From NCBI GenBank assembly GCA_947471985.1, contig CANIZL010000067.1, positions 1 through 37,554 on the forward strand: 37,554 nt of DNA. The letters run 5' to 3'. Within the stretch, counting starts at the first letter, position 1, and the number at the start of each line of letters is the position of its first letter. The DNA comes from Verrucomicrobiota bacterium. GTDB lineage: Bacteria; Verrucomicrobiota; Verrucomicrobiia; Limisphaerales; UBA9464. This document shows positions 1 to 7,003 of this stretch, one piece after another. The notes beneath the pieces are model-generated. The model had not been told where the DNA came from, did not search any database, and worked only from the letters and a program-made list of their open reading frames with translations. The translations under genes were made by a program, and so were the position numbers.

Positions 1-339
1 ACCAGACTCCCAAAGCGGCCCTGCCGGTTCTCAGCGGATGAAAATCCGGCGACGGGAGCGCTTGATCTGAAAAAACGGAGCCGGAGGTGGTCGGAAATCG
101 CCCGCCACGGACTCGCCGTAGCTATTTGAACTCACGTTTTTAGGTTCAAATGTCCACCTCGGAGACCTTGGATAACTGTTTCCCCGGCGGTGAGGGGGGG
201 TGGCGTTTGAATGATCAGATTGATGTAGGCCAACTTTGCAGCCTTTCGCTGCGTTGATAGCCGAGAAGCTGCCTCAGTGACCCATCTTTGGCAGCTCGGA
301 TGCAATGGAGGGCCCGTGAGGTTCCATCTTTGTACTGAC
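1..339. other. Non-coding left edge
   Basis: I see no convincing gene here. The only structure I can point to is an inverted repeat at about 124-151, with 8-base arms (ATTTGAAC and GTTCAAAT) around a 12-base loop that contains a run of T. It could be a weak hairpin or chance. The stretch lies downstream of the minus-strand gene that ends at 340, so it may hold that gene's terminator, but no clear stem plus T-tract is present. Confidence 0.4.
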
Positions 340-753
340 TCAATCCGAGAAATCCTTGGCTCGATGAAACAGCACTACATCATCTTGGCATATTAATAGA
401 ATACGACGAGCGGAATGGCTTGGATTTTTCGGGGACGAATAATATAAAAGCACTTTAACTCCGTTGGTTCGCAAACATTCTTGTACAGATTCCAACGGCG
501 GATGGTACACCCTGTTCAACGAAATACTCATGCCATTAATGTTTTGATTTGCATCCATGTAAACTGGTTCGCCGTAATCGGAAAATATTGAGCTGAGACT
601 CCGGCCTTGGACAGAAGTACCCCAAAGTCGGTGAGCTCGCTCGTTGGCGTACTCGGTGTTAAACACCGGGCATAATGCAAGCATTTTGTTGATAATTAAA
701 GCGCATGCAAATAGCATTCCAATGAACAGCCAGAACTGCTTGGGATTCTTCAT
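340..753 (-). CDS. Hypothetical single-pass membrane or exported protein
   Basis: A 137-residue protein of unrecognised family. Residues about 8-28 (FWLFIGMLFACALIINKML) form one hydrophobic segment after a short basic start (MKNPK), so it is either membrane-anchored by its N-terminus or carries an uncleaved signal. The remainder is a soluble domain with no motif I can name. The start ATG at 751-753 fits the basic-then-hydrophobic layout. Base composition is clearly more AT-rich than the core genes further right, which suits an accessory or transferred gene. It is isolated, with no partner on its strand. That it is a real gene is inferred from the sensible N-terminus and codon use. Confidence 0.6.
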   Translation of the reverse strand: MKNPKQFWLFIGMLFACALIINKMLALCPVFNTEYANERAHRLWGTSVQGRSLSSIFSDYGEPVYMDANQNINGMSISLNRVYHPPLESVQECLRTNGVKVLLYYSSPKNPSHSARRILLICQDDVVLFHRAKDFSD

Positions 754-916
754 AAATCAATAGCCCGTACGAGCCAGCGAAGGGCACGATGCGCAAAGCG
801 CGATTGCTGGAATCACAATAATTAGTTGTAGCGATAATTTCATGCGTGTTACATCACGACCGAACGGAAGGCGCCCCCCCCGGCTGTTGGATGGAGCGAC
901 AAGTTGGGCTGCGTGT

Positions 917-1348
917 TCATCTGTTTGTAAATGCAACTTGATTTGTGGAGACTACTCCGTCCAAGGAGAAGGTAAGCGATTTCATGCCCGCTCGTTTCAT
1001 CGCCATCGCCGTTGAGCCGAGGGTTTTCGGAGTGGCGGACGCCTCGACTGAAATCCAGTTGGTACCGTTCACTCGGCCCACGGTGCCAAATACTGCGTCC
1101 CGGAGATGCTTCTTTCGCAGACGGACCGCGCCGAGTTGAGCCGTGCCATTAGAATCAATATTTATCCGGACGGAAGAAATCGGGTTTGGCGGCTCCCGGG
1201 TAGCTATCTGAGGGGCGGTTTTCCGTTGTCCGCGTGGTACCAAAGTCGAGGTAAACAGGCCGGTGACCCGCCAGGACTTGCCGACTAAAAGGTCAGCTTT
1301 ACAAGACGGCCCGACAGGATTCGCCGACTGAGGCGTCAGTCGGACCAC
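917..1348 (-). CDS. Possible ExbD-like small protein with repeat-derived 5' end
   Basis: An open frame of 143 codons. The C-terminal ~88 residues (from about PNPISSVRINID) look like a compact alpha/beta domain with the flow of the ExbD/TolR periplasmic domain: a strand (VRINID), a turn (SNG), a helix (RKKHLRDAVFGTV), a strand (WISVEAS), a helix (TAMAMKRAGMKS) and a final strand (LTFSLDG). No transmembrane helix precedes it, unlike a normal ExbD. The first ~28 codons (1265-1348) lie inside a copy of the dispersed repeat, and their translation resembles that of other copies, so they are unlikely to be ancestral coding sequence. The true start may be an internal TTG/GTG, or the gene may be a remnant whose 5' end was replaced by the repeat. 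The family assignment rests on pattern only. Confidence 0.35.
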   Translation of the reverse strand: MVRLTPQSANPVGPSCKADLLVGKSWRVTGLFTSTLVPRGQRKTAPQIATREPPNPISSVRINIDSNGTAQLGAVRLRKKHLRDAVFGTVGRVNGTNWISVEASATPKTLGSTAMAMKRAGMKSLTFSLDGVVSTNQVAFTNR

Positions 1349-1900
1349 CGCCGGGCCCGTGCATGAAACAGTCGGGTTTGGGGTGCGGGGGTTTCCAGTG
1401 GCGCGTTCTTCTTCGGGGCGCGGGATACAAAATGGCGGGCGGACGCGACTTGCCGACTGAGACGGCAGCGGTCGGTGGGGGCTGCTGCGGGTCGCAGGCC
1501 CGCGTTCCGTACCGCTGACTTTTCTGTCGGCGTGTTCCTTCTTTCTTGGGAGAGGGGACGGAGGCCTGCCATGACTTGCCGACTAGAAAGTCAGCGGTAC
1601 ATGGCAGGCCGGCAGGACTGGCCGGCTGAGGCGTCAGCGGTTCATCGGAGCAGCGGCGGGTCGCAGACCCGCGTTCCGTACCGCTGACTTTCCAGTCGGC
1701 GTGCTTCTTCTGTTTTGGGAGAGGGGACGGAAGACTGCCATGACTTGCCGACTAGAAAGTCAGCGGTACATGGCAGACTGACAGGACACACCGACTGACG
1801 CGTCAGTCGTATCTCCGCCGGGCCCGGGCACGAAAAAATCGGACGTGGGGTGGCGGTTTTTCCGGTGCGCGGGATCCAAAACGACGGGCGGCCTTGCGGT
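1265..1900. repeat. REP/BIME-like repeat cluster 1
   Basis: A cluster of a palindromic intergenic repeat. The unit GCCGACTAGAAAGTCAGCGG (then TAC) occurs in plus orientation at 1280-1302 (degenerate), 1578-1600 and 1747-1769, and as its reverse complement at 1509-1531 and 1678-1700. The inverted copies 1509-1531/1578-1600 and 1678-1700/1747-1769 pair as long hairpins with ~46-base spacers that are themselves similar (both contain GGGAGAGGGGACGGA). Further shared modules are 'GAGGCGTCAG', 'GGTCGCAGACCCGCGTTCCG' and 'GGGCGCGGGATACAAAAT'. The block 1265-1622 is duplicated at about 6340-6697, and a partial third copy lies at 1736-1889. Short open frames cross the cluster on both strands, but their translations follow the repeat and I do not regard them as genes. 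Confidence 0.85.
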
Positions 1901-2193
1901 TCGCCCGGCTTCGACACGGGTGCGCGATGGATCGGTAGCAAGCAGCGCCGCAGCGTCGCCGTTCCCACCGCTGTTGTCGGAGTCTACCGACGAACAGCTC
2001 GGTTCGCATTTAGTTTGGGCTGACATTTGAGCCGTCCGGTTTCGCGGGTTCATTAAAGAGCCGCGCTCGATACTTGAATAGCCCGAAACCTTATTCAAGT
2101 TTGGTTCATGAATCGCCCCAATCCGGGGGACTCACCTGGAACATTGCCCTGCCGGCGGCACTGACAGAACGTCCTCGGCTGTCCCAGGAATCC

Positions 2194-3315
2194 ATGAAGA
2201 AACATCCGACCCCAAAAGTGCCCGGCAAACCGAAGGCCAGGGCCGCCTCGCGGCCAGCCAAGTTATCCCCCAAGAAAGTCGCACCGGTGGCACGACTACT
2301 GCCGGTGCGGGGCAAGACCGGCAGGTTCGATGAGGTTCTGTTGCTCATCGCGGCAGCCAGGCAACGCGCTTATCAGGCGGTCAATACGGAGTTGGTCGGC
2401 CTCTATTGGGAACTCGGCGGCTACATCAGCCGGAAGATTGCCAGCGCCGAGTGGGGCGATGGCGTGGTCGACGAGTTGGCGGCGACGATTGCCCGGGAGT
2501 ATCCGGGGCAGCGTGGATTCACCCGCCCCAACCTTTTCCGGATGCGGCGGTTCTTCGAGGCCTACCAGAGCGACGCAAAAGTCTCGGCACTGCTGAGACA
2601 ATTGCCGTGGACCCATCACCTGCTGATCCTCGGTCAAGCCAAGCTGCCGGAGGAGCGCAAGTACTACATGCTCGCGGCCATCAAGCATGGCTGGAGTTCT
2701 CGGGAGCTGGAACGTCAGATCCGAGCCGGTGCCGCACTCCGTAGCGTACCGACCACGAAGAAAGTGTCGGCGCTGGTGGCTCAAATCCATCCGACGGCAG
2801 TGGACGAGTTCAAGAGCGCCTACAGCTTGGAGTTCCTCGGACTCGGGCAAGACCACTCCGAATCGGATCTCCACGGCGCCCTGCTGGGGAATCTGGGCCG
2901 GTTCATTAGCGAGCTGGGGCGGGACTTCTGCTTCGTCGCTTCGGAATACCCGGTTCAGGTGGGCAACCAGGACTTTGCCATCGACCTGGTGTTTTTCCAT
3001 CGCGGTCTGACCTGCCTGGTGGCCTTCGAGTTGAAGGTTCGCGAGTTCCGTCCCGAAGATCTGGGCAAGCTGAATTTCTACCTCGAAGCCCTCGACCGCG
3101 ACGTGAAGAAGGCGCACGAGCGCCCATCCATCGGTGTGTTGCTCTGCGCCAGCAAAGACAACGAGGTTGTGGAATATGCCCTGAGCCGAAGCCTCTCGCC
3201 CACCTTGGTCGCGGAATACCGGACGGCCCTGCCATCCAAAGCACTGCTACGGCGGAAACTCCACGAACTCTACGCCCTCCTGGCCCCCGACACTGCCGAT
3301 TCGCCGAACCCGTGA
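2194..3315 (+). CDS. YhcG-family PDDEXK nuclease (DUF1016)
   Basis: A 373-residue protein of the YhcG/DUF1016 family: an N-terminal helical DNA-binding region followed by a PDDEXK nuclease fold. After a basic, Pro/Lys/Ala-rich tail (residues 1-35) come the family hallmarks: NTELVGLYWELGGYI, RGFTRPNLFRMRRFFEAY and LPWTHHLLIL. The nuclease core has the acidic residue in DFAIDLVFFH and the E-x-K in VAFELKV, followed by GKLNFYLEALD. These match the metal-binding pattern of the superfamily. The frame is open 40 codons further upstream to 2074, but I chose ATG 2194 because AGGA at 2186-2189 precedes it and the extra residues look non-homologous. Family members often sit near restriction or mobile loci. 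Here it stands alone, immediately after a repeat cluster and with no methylase or restriction partner. Confidence 0.85.
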   Translation: MKKHPTPKVPGKPKARAASRPAKLSPKKVAPVARLLPVRGKTGRFDEVLLLIAAARQRAYQAVNTELVGLYWELGGYISRKIASAEWGDGVVDELAATIAREYPGQRGFTRPNLFRMRRFFEAYQSDAKVSALLRQLPWTHHLLILGQAKLPEERKYYMLAAIKHGWSSRELERQIRAGAALRSVPTTKKVSALVAQIHPTAVDEFKSAYSLEFLGLGQDHSESDLHGALLGNLGRFISELGRDFCFVASEYPVQVGNQDFAIDLVFFHRGLTCLVAFELKVREFRPEDLGKLNFYLEALDRDVKKAHERPSIGVLLCASKDNEVVEYALSRSLSPTLVAEYRTALPSKALLRRKLHELYALLAPDTADSPNP

Positions 3316-3582
3316 TCCTTCGAATCCTCAGCCCCCGAGACATACGACTGAAGCCCTGCCGCCGTCTCAACGTGCCTATCCCCTTCGTCTTGCCGGCGAC
3401 AACATGGGATGCCGCGATGGCCTTTGGCGGAAATTTTGGCAACCAATGGCACGCTTGGTAAGCGGAGTTGTTATGAACGTTATTGACGCTCGCGGTGATG
3501 GTTCGGTTGGTTTTTACCGGCCGGGTCTTGTCTTCATGCACCACGGACCGTTTTCGATACAGAAGTACTGCGGCGCTGCGAA

Positions 3583-3933
3583 ATGAAAGTCCCTCGAATT
3601 CAGGAGCGACCCAATACGTTTTGTGCTCTATATGTGCTCGGCGTTGTTGGGTATTTTTGCGCATCCGCTGGTTGTTTGGCTGCAATGGTATATTTTAAAT
3701 CTGTATTTGCAGTAGTATTTGCGGCTAATTTTTACTTTATTAGCAGTTTGGCCATGTGGTCCATTCCATTTTTGTCTGCTTATTGCGGTTCCGTTAGCTT
3801 TCGTGAGCACGGTTCCAAGTCCAGCGGCAGTAAGTTTGCCACCGTTGTACTGTCGGTTTTGGTGCCAGCCTTCTACTTTGTAGGCGGTGTTGCAATTACT
3901 TATGGGGTATGGCGGTTTGTATACTCAAGATAG
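3583..3933 (+). CDS. Hypothetical multi-pass membrane protein
   Basis: A 116-residue protein with three hydrophobic stretches: about residues 14-36 (FCALYVLGVVGYFCASAGCL), 40-66 (SVFAVVFAANFYFISSLAMW) and 86-112 (FATVVLSVLVPAFYFVGGVA). It is probably a small inner-membrane protein with three passes. I recognise no family. Base composition is more AT-rich than the core genes. There is no clear ribosome-binding site before ATG 3583. It is not linked to a partner: 267 bases separate it from the nuclease gene upstream and more than 600 from the next gene. The coding call rests on length, composition and consistent hydrophobicity. Confidence 0.5.
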   Translation: MKVPRIQERPNTFCALYVLGVVGYFCASAGCLAAMVYFKSVFAVVFAANFYFISSLAMWSIPFLSAYCGSVSFREHGSKSSGSKFATVVLSVLVPAFYFVGGVAITYGVWRFVYSR

Positions 3934-4608
3934 TGGCCACGGGCAACTGCAGGGCTTTGCGACACACCCTTTCGTAAACGTGGCCGACATCCGCTTCATC
4001 GTATCCGTCTGGGCAGTTTTGTCTGCCGCCGGTGTCAGGCGGCAATCACCTGCCCGGGTGTCAGCGGCTGTTCGCTGCTTCCCGAGTCGTTGGTTTTCCA
4101 CAATGGAGAGGACAGCAGCCATCTCATCAGGTTTGCTTCCCCCTCCCGCGCCTCGACTGCCTCACTAGGTTTGGTTGAGGGGGGGAGATGGTCCGCTGGG
4201 CATCCGCCAGGATCCGGCGACTGAGGCGTCAGTGGTACATGGAATCGGCAGCGGGTCACATACCCGCGCCCGTCTAGCTGACGTTCGAGTCGTCGTCGCA
4301 GTGCCTCGCAGTCGGTGGCCGGAGGATCAACGAACTCGAGAACCAGCGCGGGTTGTTGAAAGCGGCGGTGAGCCTGGAGCGATTAGCGACGGCCGGTGTC
4401 CTCGCTTGCCAATCCCATTTGTCATCGATACGGTCGGTCGAAGTCAATCCATGAAGCCTTTTATGATCTCACAGTACCAATTCGACAACCCTGGATGCGT
4501 CGGTATTCGTGATCGTTGGAGCTTTGATGGAGATCGTGGTTTAAGTCATTCCCAGAGCGTCCTCACTTTGTCATTTTGAATCCGATCCGAAGCAAACGTC
4601 CGAAACGT
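3934..4608. other. Gene-free stretch with a degenerate repeat copy
   Basis: No reading frame here is convincing. Around 4201-4295 lies an eroded copy of the dispersed repeat: GCGACTGAGGCGTCAG near 4217, an AGCGGGTCACATACCCGCG module, and then a damaged inverse arm around 4271-4293. The rest, about 4300-4608, shows nothing I can name and presumably holds the promoter of the PEP-CTERM gene starting at 4609. Confidence 0.5.
4201..4295. repeat. Degenerate REP-like repeat copy (locus 2)
   Basis: A single eroded unit of the same repeat found at 1265-1900 and 6255-6745. It keeps the GACTGAGGCGTCAG module followed by a GGTACATGG match, the AGCGGGTC...ACCCGCG palindrome, and a decayed inverse arm (CTGACGTTCGAGTCG). 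The order of modules is the same as in the better preserved clusters. Confidence 0.6.
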
Positions 4609-5304
4609 ATGAATGCTGTTCGAGTTTTGGCTTTGGTTTCGCTGCTTTGCTTCGAGCTGCGCATCGCCACCTCCGCCGAGTTTGTGAATCTGGGTTTTGA
4701 TCAGGCGAATACGGATAATCCACAGCCGGATAGATCGGATCCGCATGGTGAGTTGCTTCAGGGTACAATGGAAGACCTATTACCTGGGTGGACGGCATTC
4801 TATGACCAGCAGATTTATCGCGGAATAGTGTATTATCCATATCAGATTGTAAATTCACCGAATTTAGGTAAGTTCGGCCCTAATGTGCCGTATGCTCATG
4901 AAGGTTATTTCAGCTTTGTGCCTGATATTATTAAAAATAGCACGCATAAATTTAGCCTGCAGCAGACGGGTGTCGTACCTTTGGATGCATGGTACCTGCG
5001 CACATATGGTGGTGGTGGAATTTATTTAAATGGCGTTAAACTTTCCTTCGAATTGGTTCCAGGATTTAACCAGGCGCAATTTGATGTTCACAACTTTGCC
5101 GGGCAGGAGGTGTTGCTGGAGATTCGTAATTACGACAAAGCGGGGCGGGCTGGTGGAGTTGAAATTGATATTTTAGGATTTGCCACACCGGAACCATCTG
5201 TCTCGATGTTGTTAATGTTTGGAGGCGGGAGTTTGCTGCTGCTGGCTTTGCGTCGAAGGAGTAGCAGACGTGTAACAAAGCTGAATTGCAAAGGCGAAGT
5301 TTGA
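4609..5304 (+). CDS. PEP-CTERM sorting-domain protein
   Basis: An exported protein of 231 residues. It starts with a signal peptide (MNAVRVLALVSLLCFELRIATSA, cleavage expected after the Ala) and ends with a PEP-CTERM sorting signal: PEPSVSMLLMFGGG, a hydrophobic helix SLLLLALRRR, then a basic tail. Known PEP-CTERM proteins are processed by an exosortase and moved to the outer surface or matrix. No exosortase gene is in this window. The middle (FVNLGFDQAN..., LLPGWTAFYD, ...VLLEIRNYD) looks like a jelly-roll or DUF-type beta-sandwich, as in other Verrucomicrobia PEP-CTERM proteins. A TTG eleven codons upstream also opens the frame. I prefer ATG 4609 because the signal peptide begins there. The gene is moderately AT-rich. 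Confidence 0.85.
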   Translation: MNAVRVLALVSLLCFELRIATSAEFVNLGFDQANTDNPQPDRSDPHGELLQGTMEDLLPGWTAFYDQQIYRGIVYYPYQIVNSPNLGKFGPNVPYAHEGYFSFVPDIIKNSTHKFSLQQTGVVPLDAWYLRTYGGGGIYLNGVKLSFELVPGFNQAQFDVHNFAGQEVLLEIRNYDKAGRAGGVEIDILGFATPEPSVSMLLMFGGGSLLLLALRRRSSRRVTKLNCKGEV

Positions 5305-5312
5305 AGAGGGAG

Positions 5313-5585
5313 ATGAAAGAAAAAGTGCTTCCCGTTGTTTGCGCCGTTGTTTGTCTGTATGTCGTTGGTTATTGTTTAGTCATGGTGCGGAACTGTTCGG
5401 CGGTACGAGATGGCGTCGTAGTGTTTCAGTCTTGTTATATATTCTCGCCCAACGAAGATTTGAGGAATATCGAGCCTTCACCCATCTATATAACCGTTGG
5501 TAAGGTGTCGATTTTCAATTATGTATTCTATCCGGCGGACGTGGTGTATTACGGAATCAAAAGCTGGATGGAATCCGGGCGTTGA
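5313..5585 (+). CDS. Small hypothetical membrane-anchored protein
   Basis: A 90-residue protein with one N-terminal hydrophobic segment (VLPVVCAVVCLYVVGYCLVMV, about residues 5-25) after MKEK, then a short exported part of unknown family with two cysteines (NCSAV, QSCYIF). ATG 5313 was chosen because the purine-rich AAGAGGGAG lies directly before it; a TTG nine codons earlier is the alternative. It begins 8 bases after the PEP-CTERM gene stops, so the two are probably co-transcribed. No function can be assigned. Confidence 0.5.
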   Translation: MKEKVLPVVCAVVCLYVVGYCLVMVRNCSAVRDGVVVFQSCYIFSPNEDLRNIEPSPIYITVGKVSIFNYVFYPADVVYYGIKSWMESGR

Positions 5586-5676
5586 GGCAGTGTTGCTTCG
5601 TGGTGAAAATGGGATTTGATTAAGGAATGGATAGCTGTTTGGGTGTTCATCGATAGGTAGGTGAGGGTAATGCTAA

Positions 5677-6159
5677 ATGAAGCTGAAACGATTTCTGCTC
5701 GTGGGAGTGGTACTGTTTGGTCTTGGTGGCTGTCACAGGCACCCAACGGACGCGGCTCTTCAAACTGCCTTCCGAAGCAACTACCCCGCCTTTTCCAACA
5801 TCGTGGCGGACCTGAGACTTGCGCCTGATCGCACCCAAATCGAGTGGAATGGTTCTGCATGTGTCTTCGGTGACACTCTGACGAATCAGGCCGTGGTGAC
5901 GACGAGACTTCTTTCCCACTTCAAGACAATCGGACAACCCCTGTTTGTAGTTGCCACCCAAACACGTGCGGGGCCACAGGTCATCTTCTATTTCTCGCGA
6001 AGAGGTATCTCGGTAAGTGGAAGCGCAAAGGGTATTATTTACATGGAGACTGAACCTATGCGTATCGTGCCGGACACGGACGCATCGTCGCAGACCAACG
6101 CCCCATTTACAGTGGTTCGACCCCTGGATAAAAACTGGTTCATTTTTTACAGTAGGTGA
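5677..6159 (+). CDS. Hypothetical lipoprotein
   Basis: A 160-residue protein with a lipoprotein signal: MKLKR, hydrophobic FLLVGVVLFG, then the lipobox LGGC with the lipidated Cys at about residue 19. The mature part begins with HRHPTDAALQTAFRSNYPAF, typical of a short secreted domain in which a helix follows the lipobox. I recognise no named family. It follows the 90-residue membrane protein by about 90 bases on the same strand. The lipobox and the aligned start make it a credible gene. Its role is unknown. Confidence 0.65.
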   Translation: MKLKRFLLVGVVLFGLGGCHRHPTDAALQTAFRSNYPAFSNIVADLRLAPDRTQIEWNGSACVFGDTLTNQAVVTTRLLSHFKTIGQPLFVVATQTRAGPQVIFYFSRRGISVSGSAKGIIYMETEPMRIVPDTDASSQTNAPFTVVRPLDKNWFIFYSR

Positions 6160-6254
6160 TTGGGTCTGCGGCGTGACTGATGTTATGCGGCAGAGCGCTG
6201 GTTGGTTGGGGCTTGTGAATGGATGAATGGTGCTCCCGCTGAGTTTGTGGCGGT

Positions 6255-6745
6255 GGGCGGGCCTGGTTGCACACCCGCGTTCCGTACCGCTGACTTTCGA
6301 GTCGGCGTGTTTCGTCTGTTTCGGGAGAGGGGACGGAAGACTGCCATGACTTGCCGACTAGAAAGTCAGCGGTACATGGCAGGCCGGCAGGACTGGCCGA
6401 TTGAGGCGGTAGTCGGGCCTCGGCCGGGCCGGTGCACGAAACCGTCGGGATTGGGGTGCGGGGGCCTTCCGGTGGCGCGTTTTTCTTCGGGGCGCGGGAT
6501 ACAAAATAGGATACAAAATGGCGGGAGGGCGCGACTCGCCGACGGAGACGTCAGCGGTGCGCGGAGGCTGCAGCGGGTCGCAGACCCGCGTTCCGTACCG
6601 CTGACTTTCCAGTCGGCGTATGCCTTCTGTTTTGGAAGTTAGGACAGAGGCCCGCCATGACTTGCCGACTAGAAAGTCAGCGGTACCTGGCAGTCCGACG
6701 TGAATCGCCTTGCGAGACGTCAGCGGTGCATGGGGGGGCAGGGGC
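6255..6745. repeat. REP/BIME-like repeat cluster 3
   Basis: The third cluster of the palindromic repeat. Plus-orientation units are at 6353-6375 and 6664-6686, and reverse-complement units at 6284-6306 and 6595-6617. They form two inverted pairs (6284-6306/6353-6375 and 6595-6617/6664-6686) with ~46-base spacers, the same geometry as at 1509-1769. The stretch 6340-6697 is a diverged duplicate of 1265-1622. It differs by a 12-base tandem duplication at 6497-6520 (GGATACAAAATA then GGATACAAAATG). The cluster fills the gap between the lipoprotein gene and tRNA-Ser. Open frames across it are repeat translations, not genes. Confidence 0.85.
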
Positions 6746-6820
6746 CTGGAAATCTGCGGGGGGACTTGAGCGAAACTTGCGGGGGTGGGGTCCAGTTGGC
6801 TTATTCGGCCTTCGAGTCGC

Positions 6821-6910
6821 GGAAGGGTGGCTGAGTGGTTGAAGGCACCTGACTCGAAATCAGGCGTACTCGCAAGGGTACCGGGGGTTCAAATCCCTCC
6901 CCTTCCGCCA
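6821..6910 (+). tRNA. tRNA-Ser (anticodon CGA)
   Basis: A full class II tRNA of 90 bases. The acceptor arm GGAAGGG at 6821-6827 pairs with CCCTTCC, followed by G and an encoded CCA at 6908-6910. The anticodon stem CCTGA/TCAGG encloses CTCGAAA, so the anticodon is CGA (6855-6857), reading UCG serine codons. The long variable arm (GTACTCGCAAGGGTACC) and T-loop TTCAAAT are as expected for tRNA-Ser. It lies directly after repeat cluster 3. No integrase or attachment-site duplication is visible next to it. Confidence 0.97.
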
Positions 6911-7003
6911 TCTCTTTTCTCAAAATTTCCCAATCCCCGCAGTGGCCGTTTTGCAAAAACGGCGAGCGTTCCGGGCAGGGCAATCCCGGTCAATGGGCCC
7001 AAG

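Noticed and set aside
1265-1900. CRISPR array
   Set aside because: The repeated words alternate in orientation and the spacers are themselves repeated; there is no regular direct-repeat/spacer pattern and no cas gene.
1475-1968. Short open frames on both strands through repeat cluster 1
   Set aside because: Their translations recur wherever the repeat occurs and shift with its orientation. They have no signal, domain or start site of their own.
6202-6842. Open frames through repeat cluster 3
   Set aside because: Same repeat-derived peptides as in cluster 1; one also runs into the tRNA-Ser gene.
6945-6963. Hairpin GCCGTTTT/AAAACGGC downstream of tRNA-Ser
   Set aside because: The T-run is part of the stem and nothing T-rich follows it; I could not decide whether it serves the tRNA or the opposite gene.
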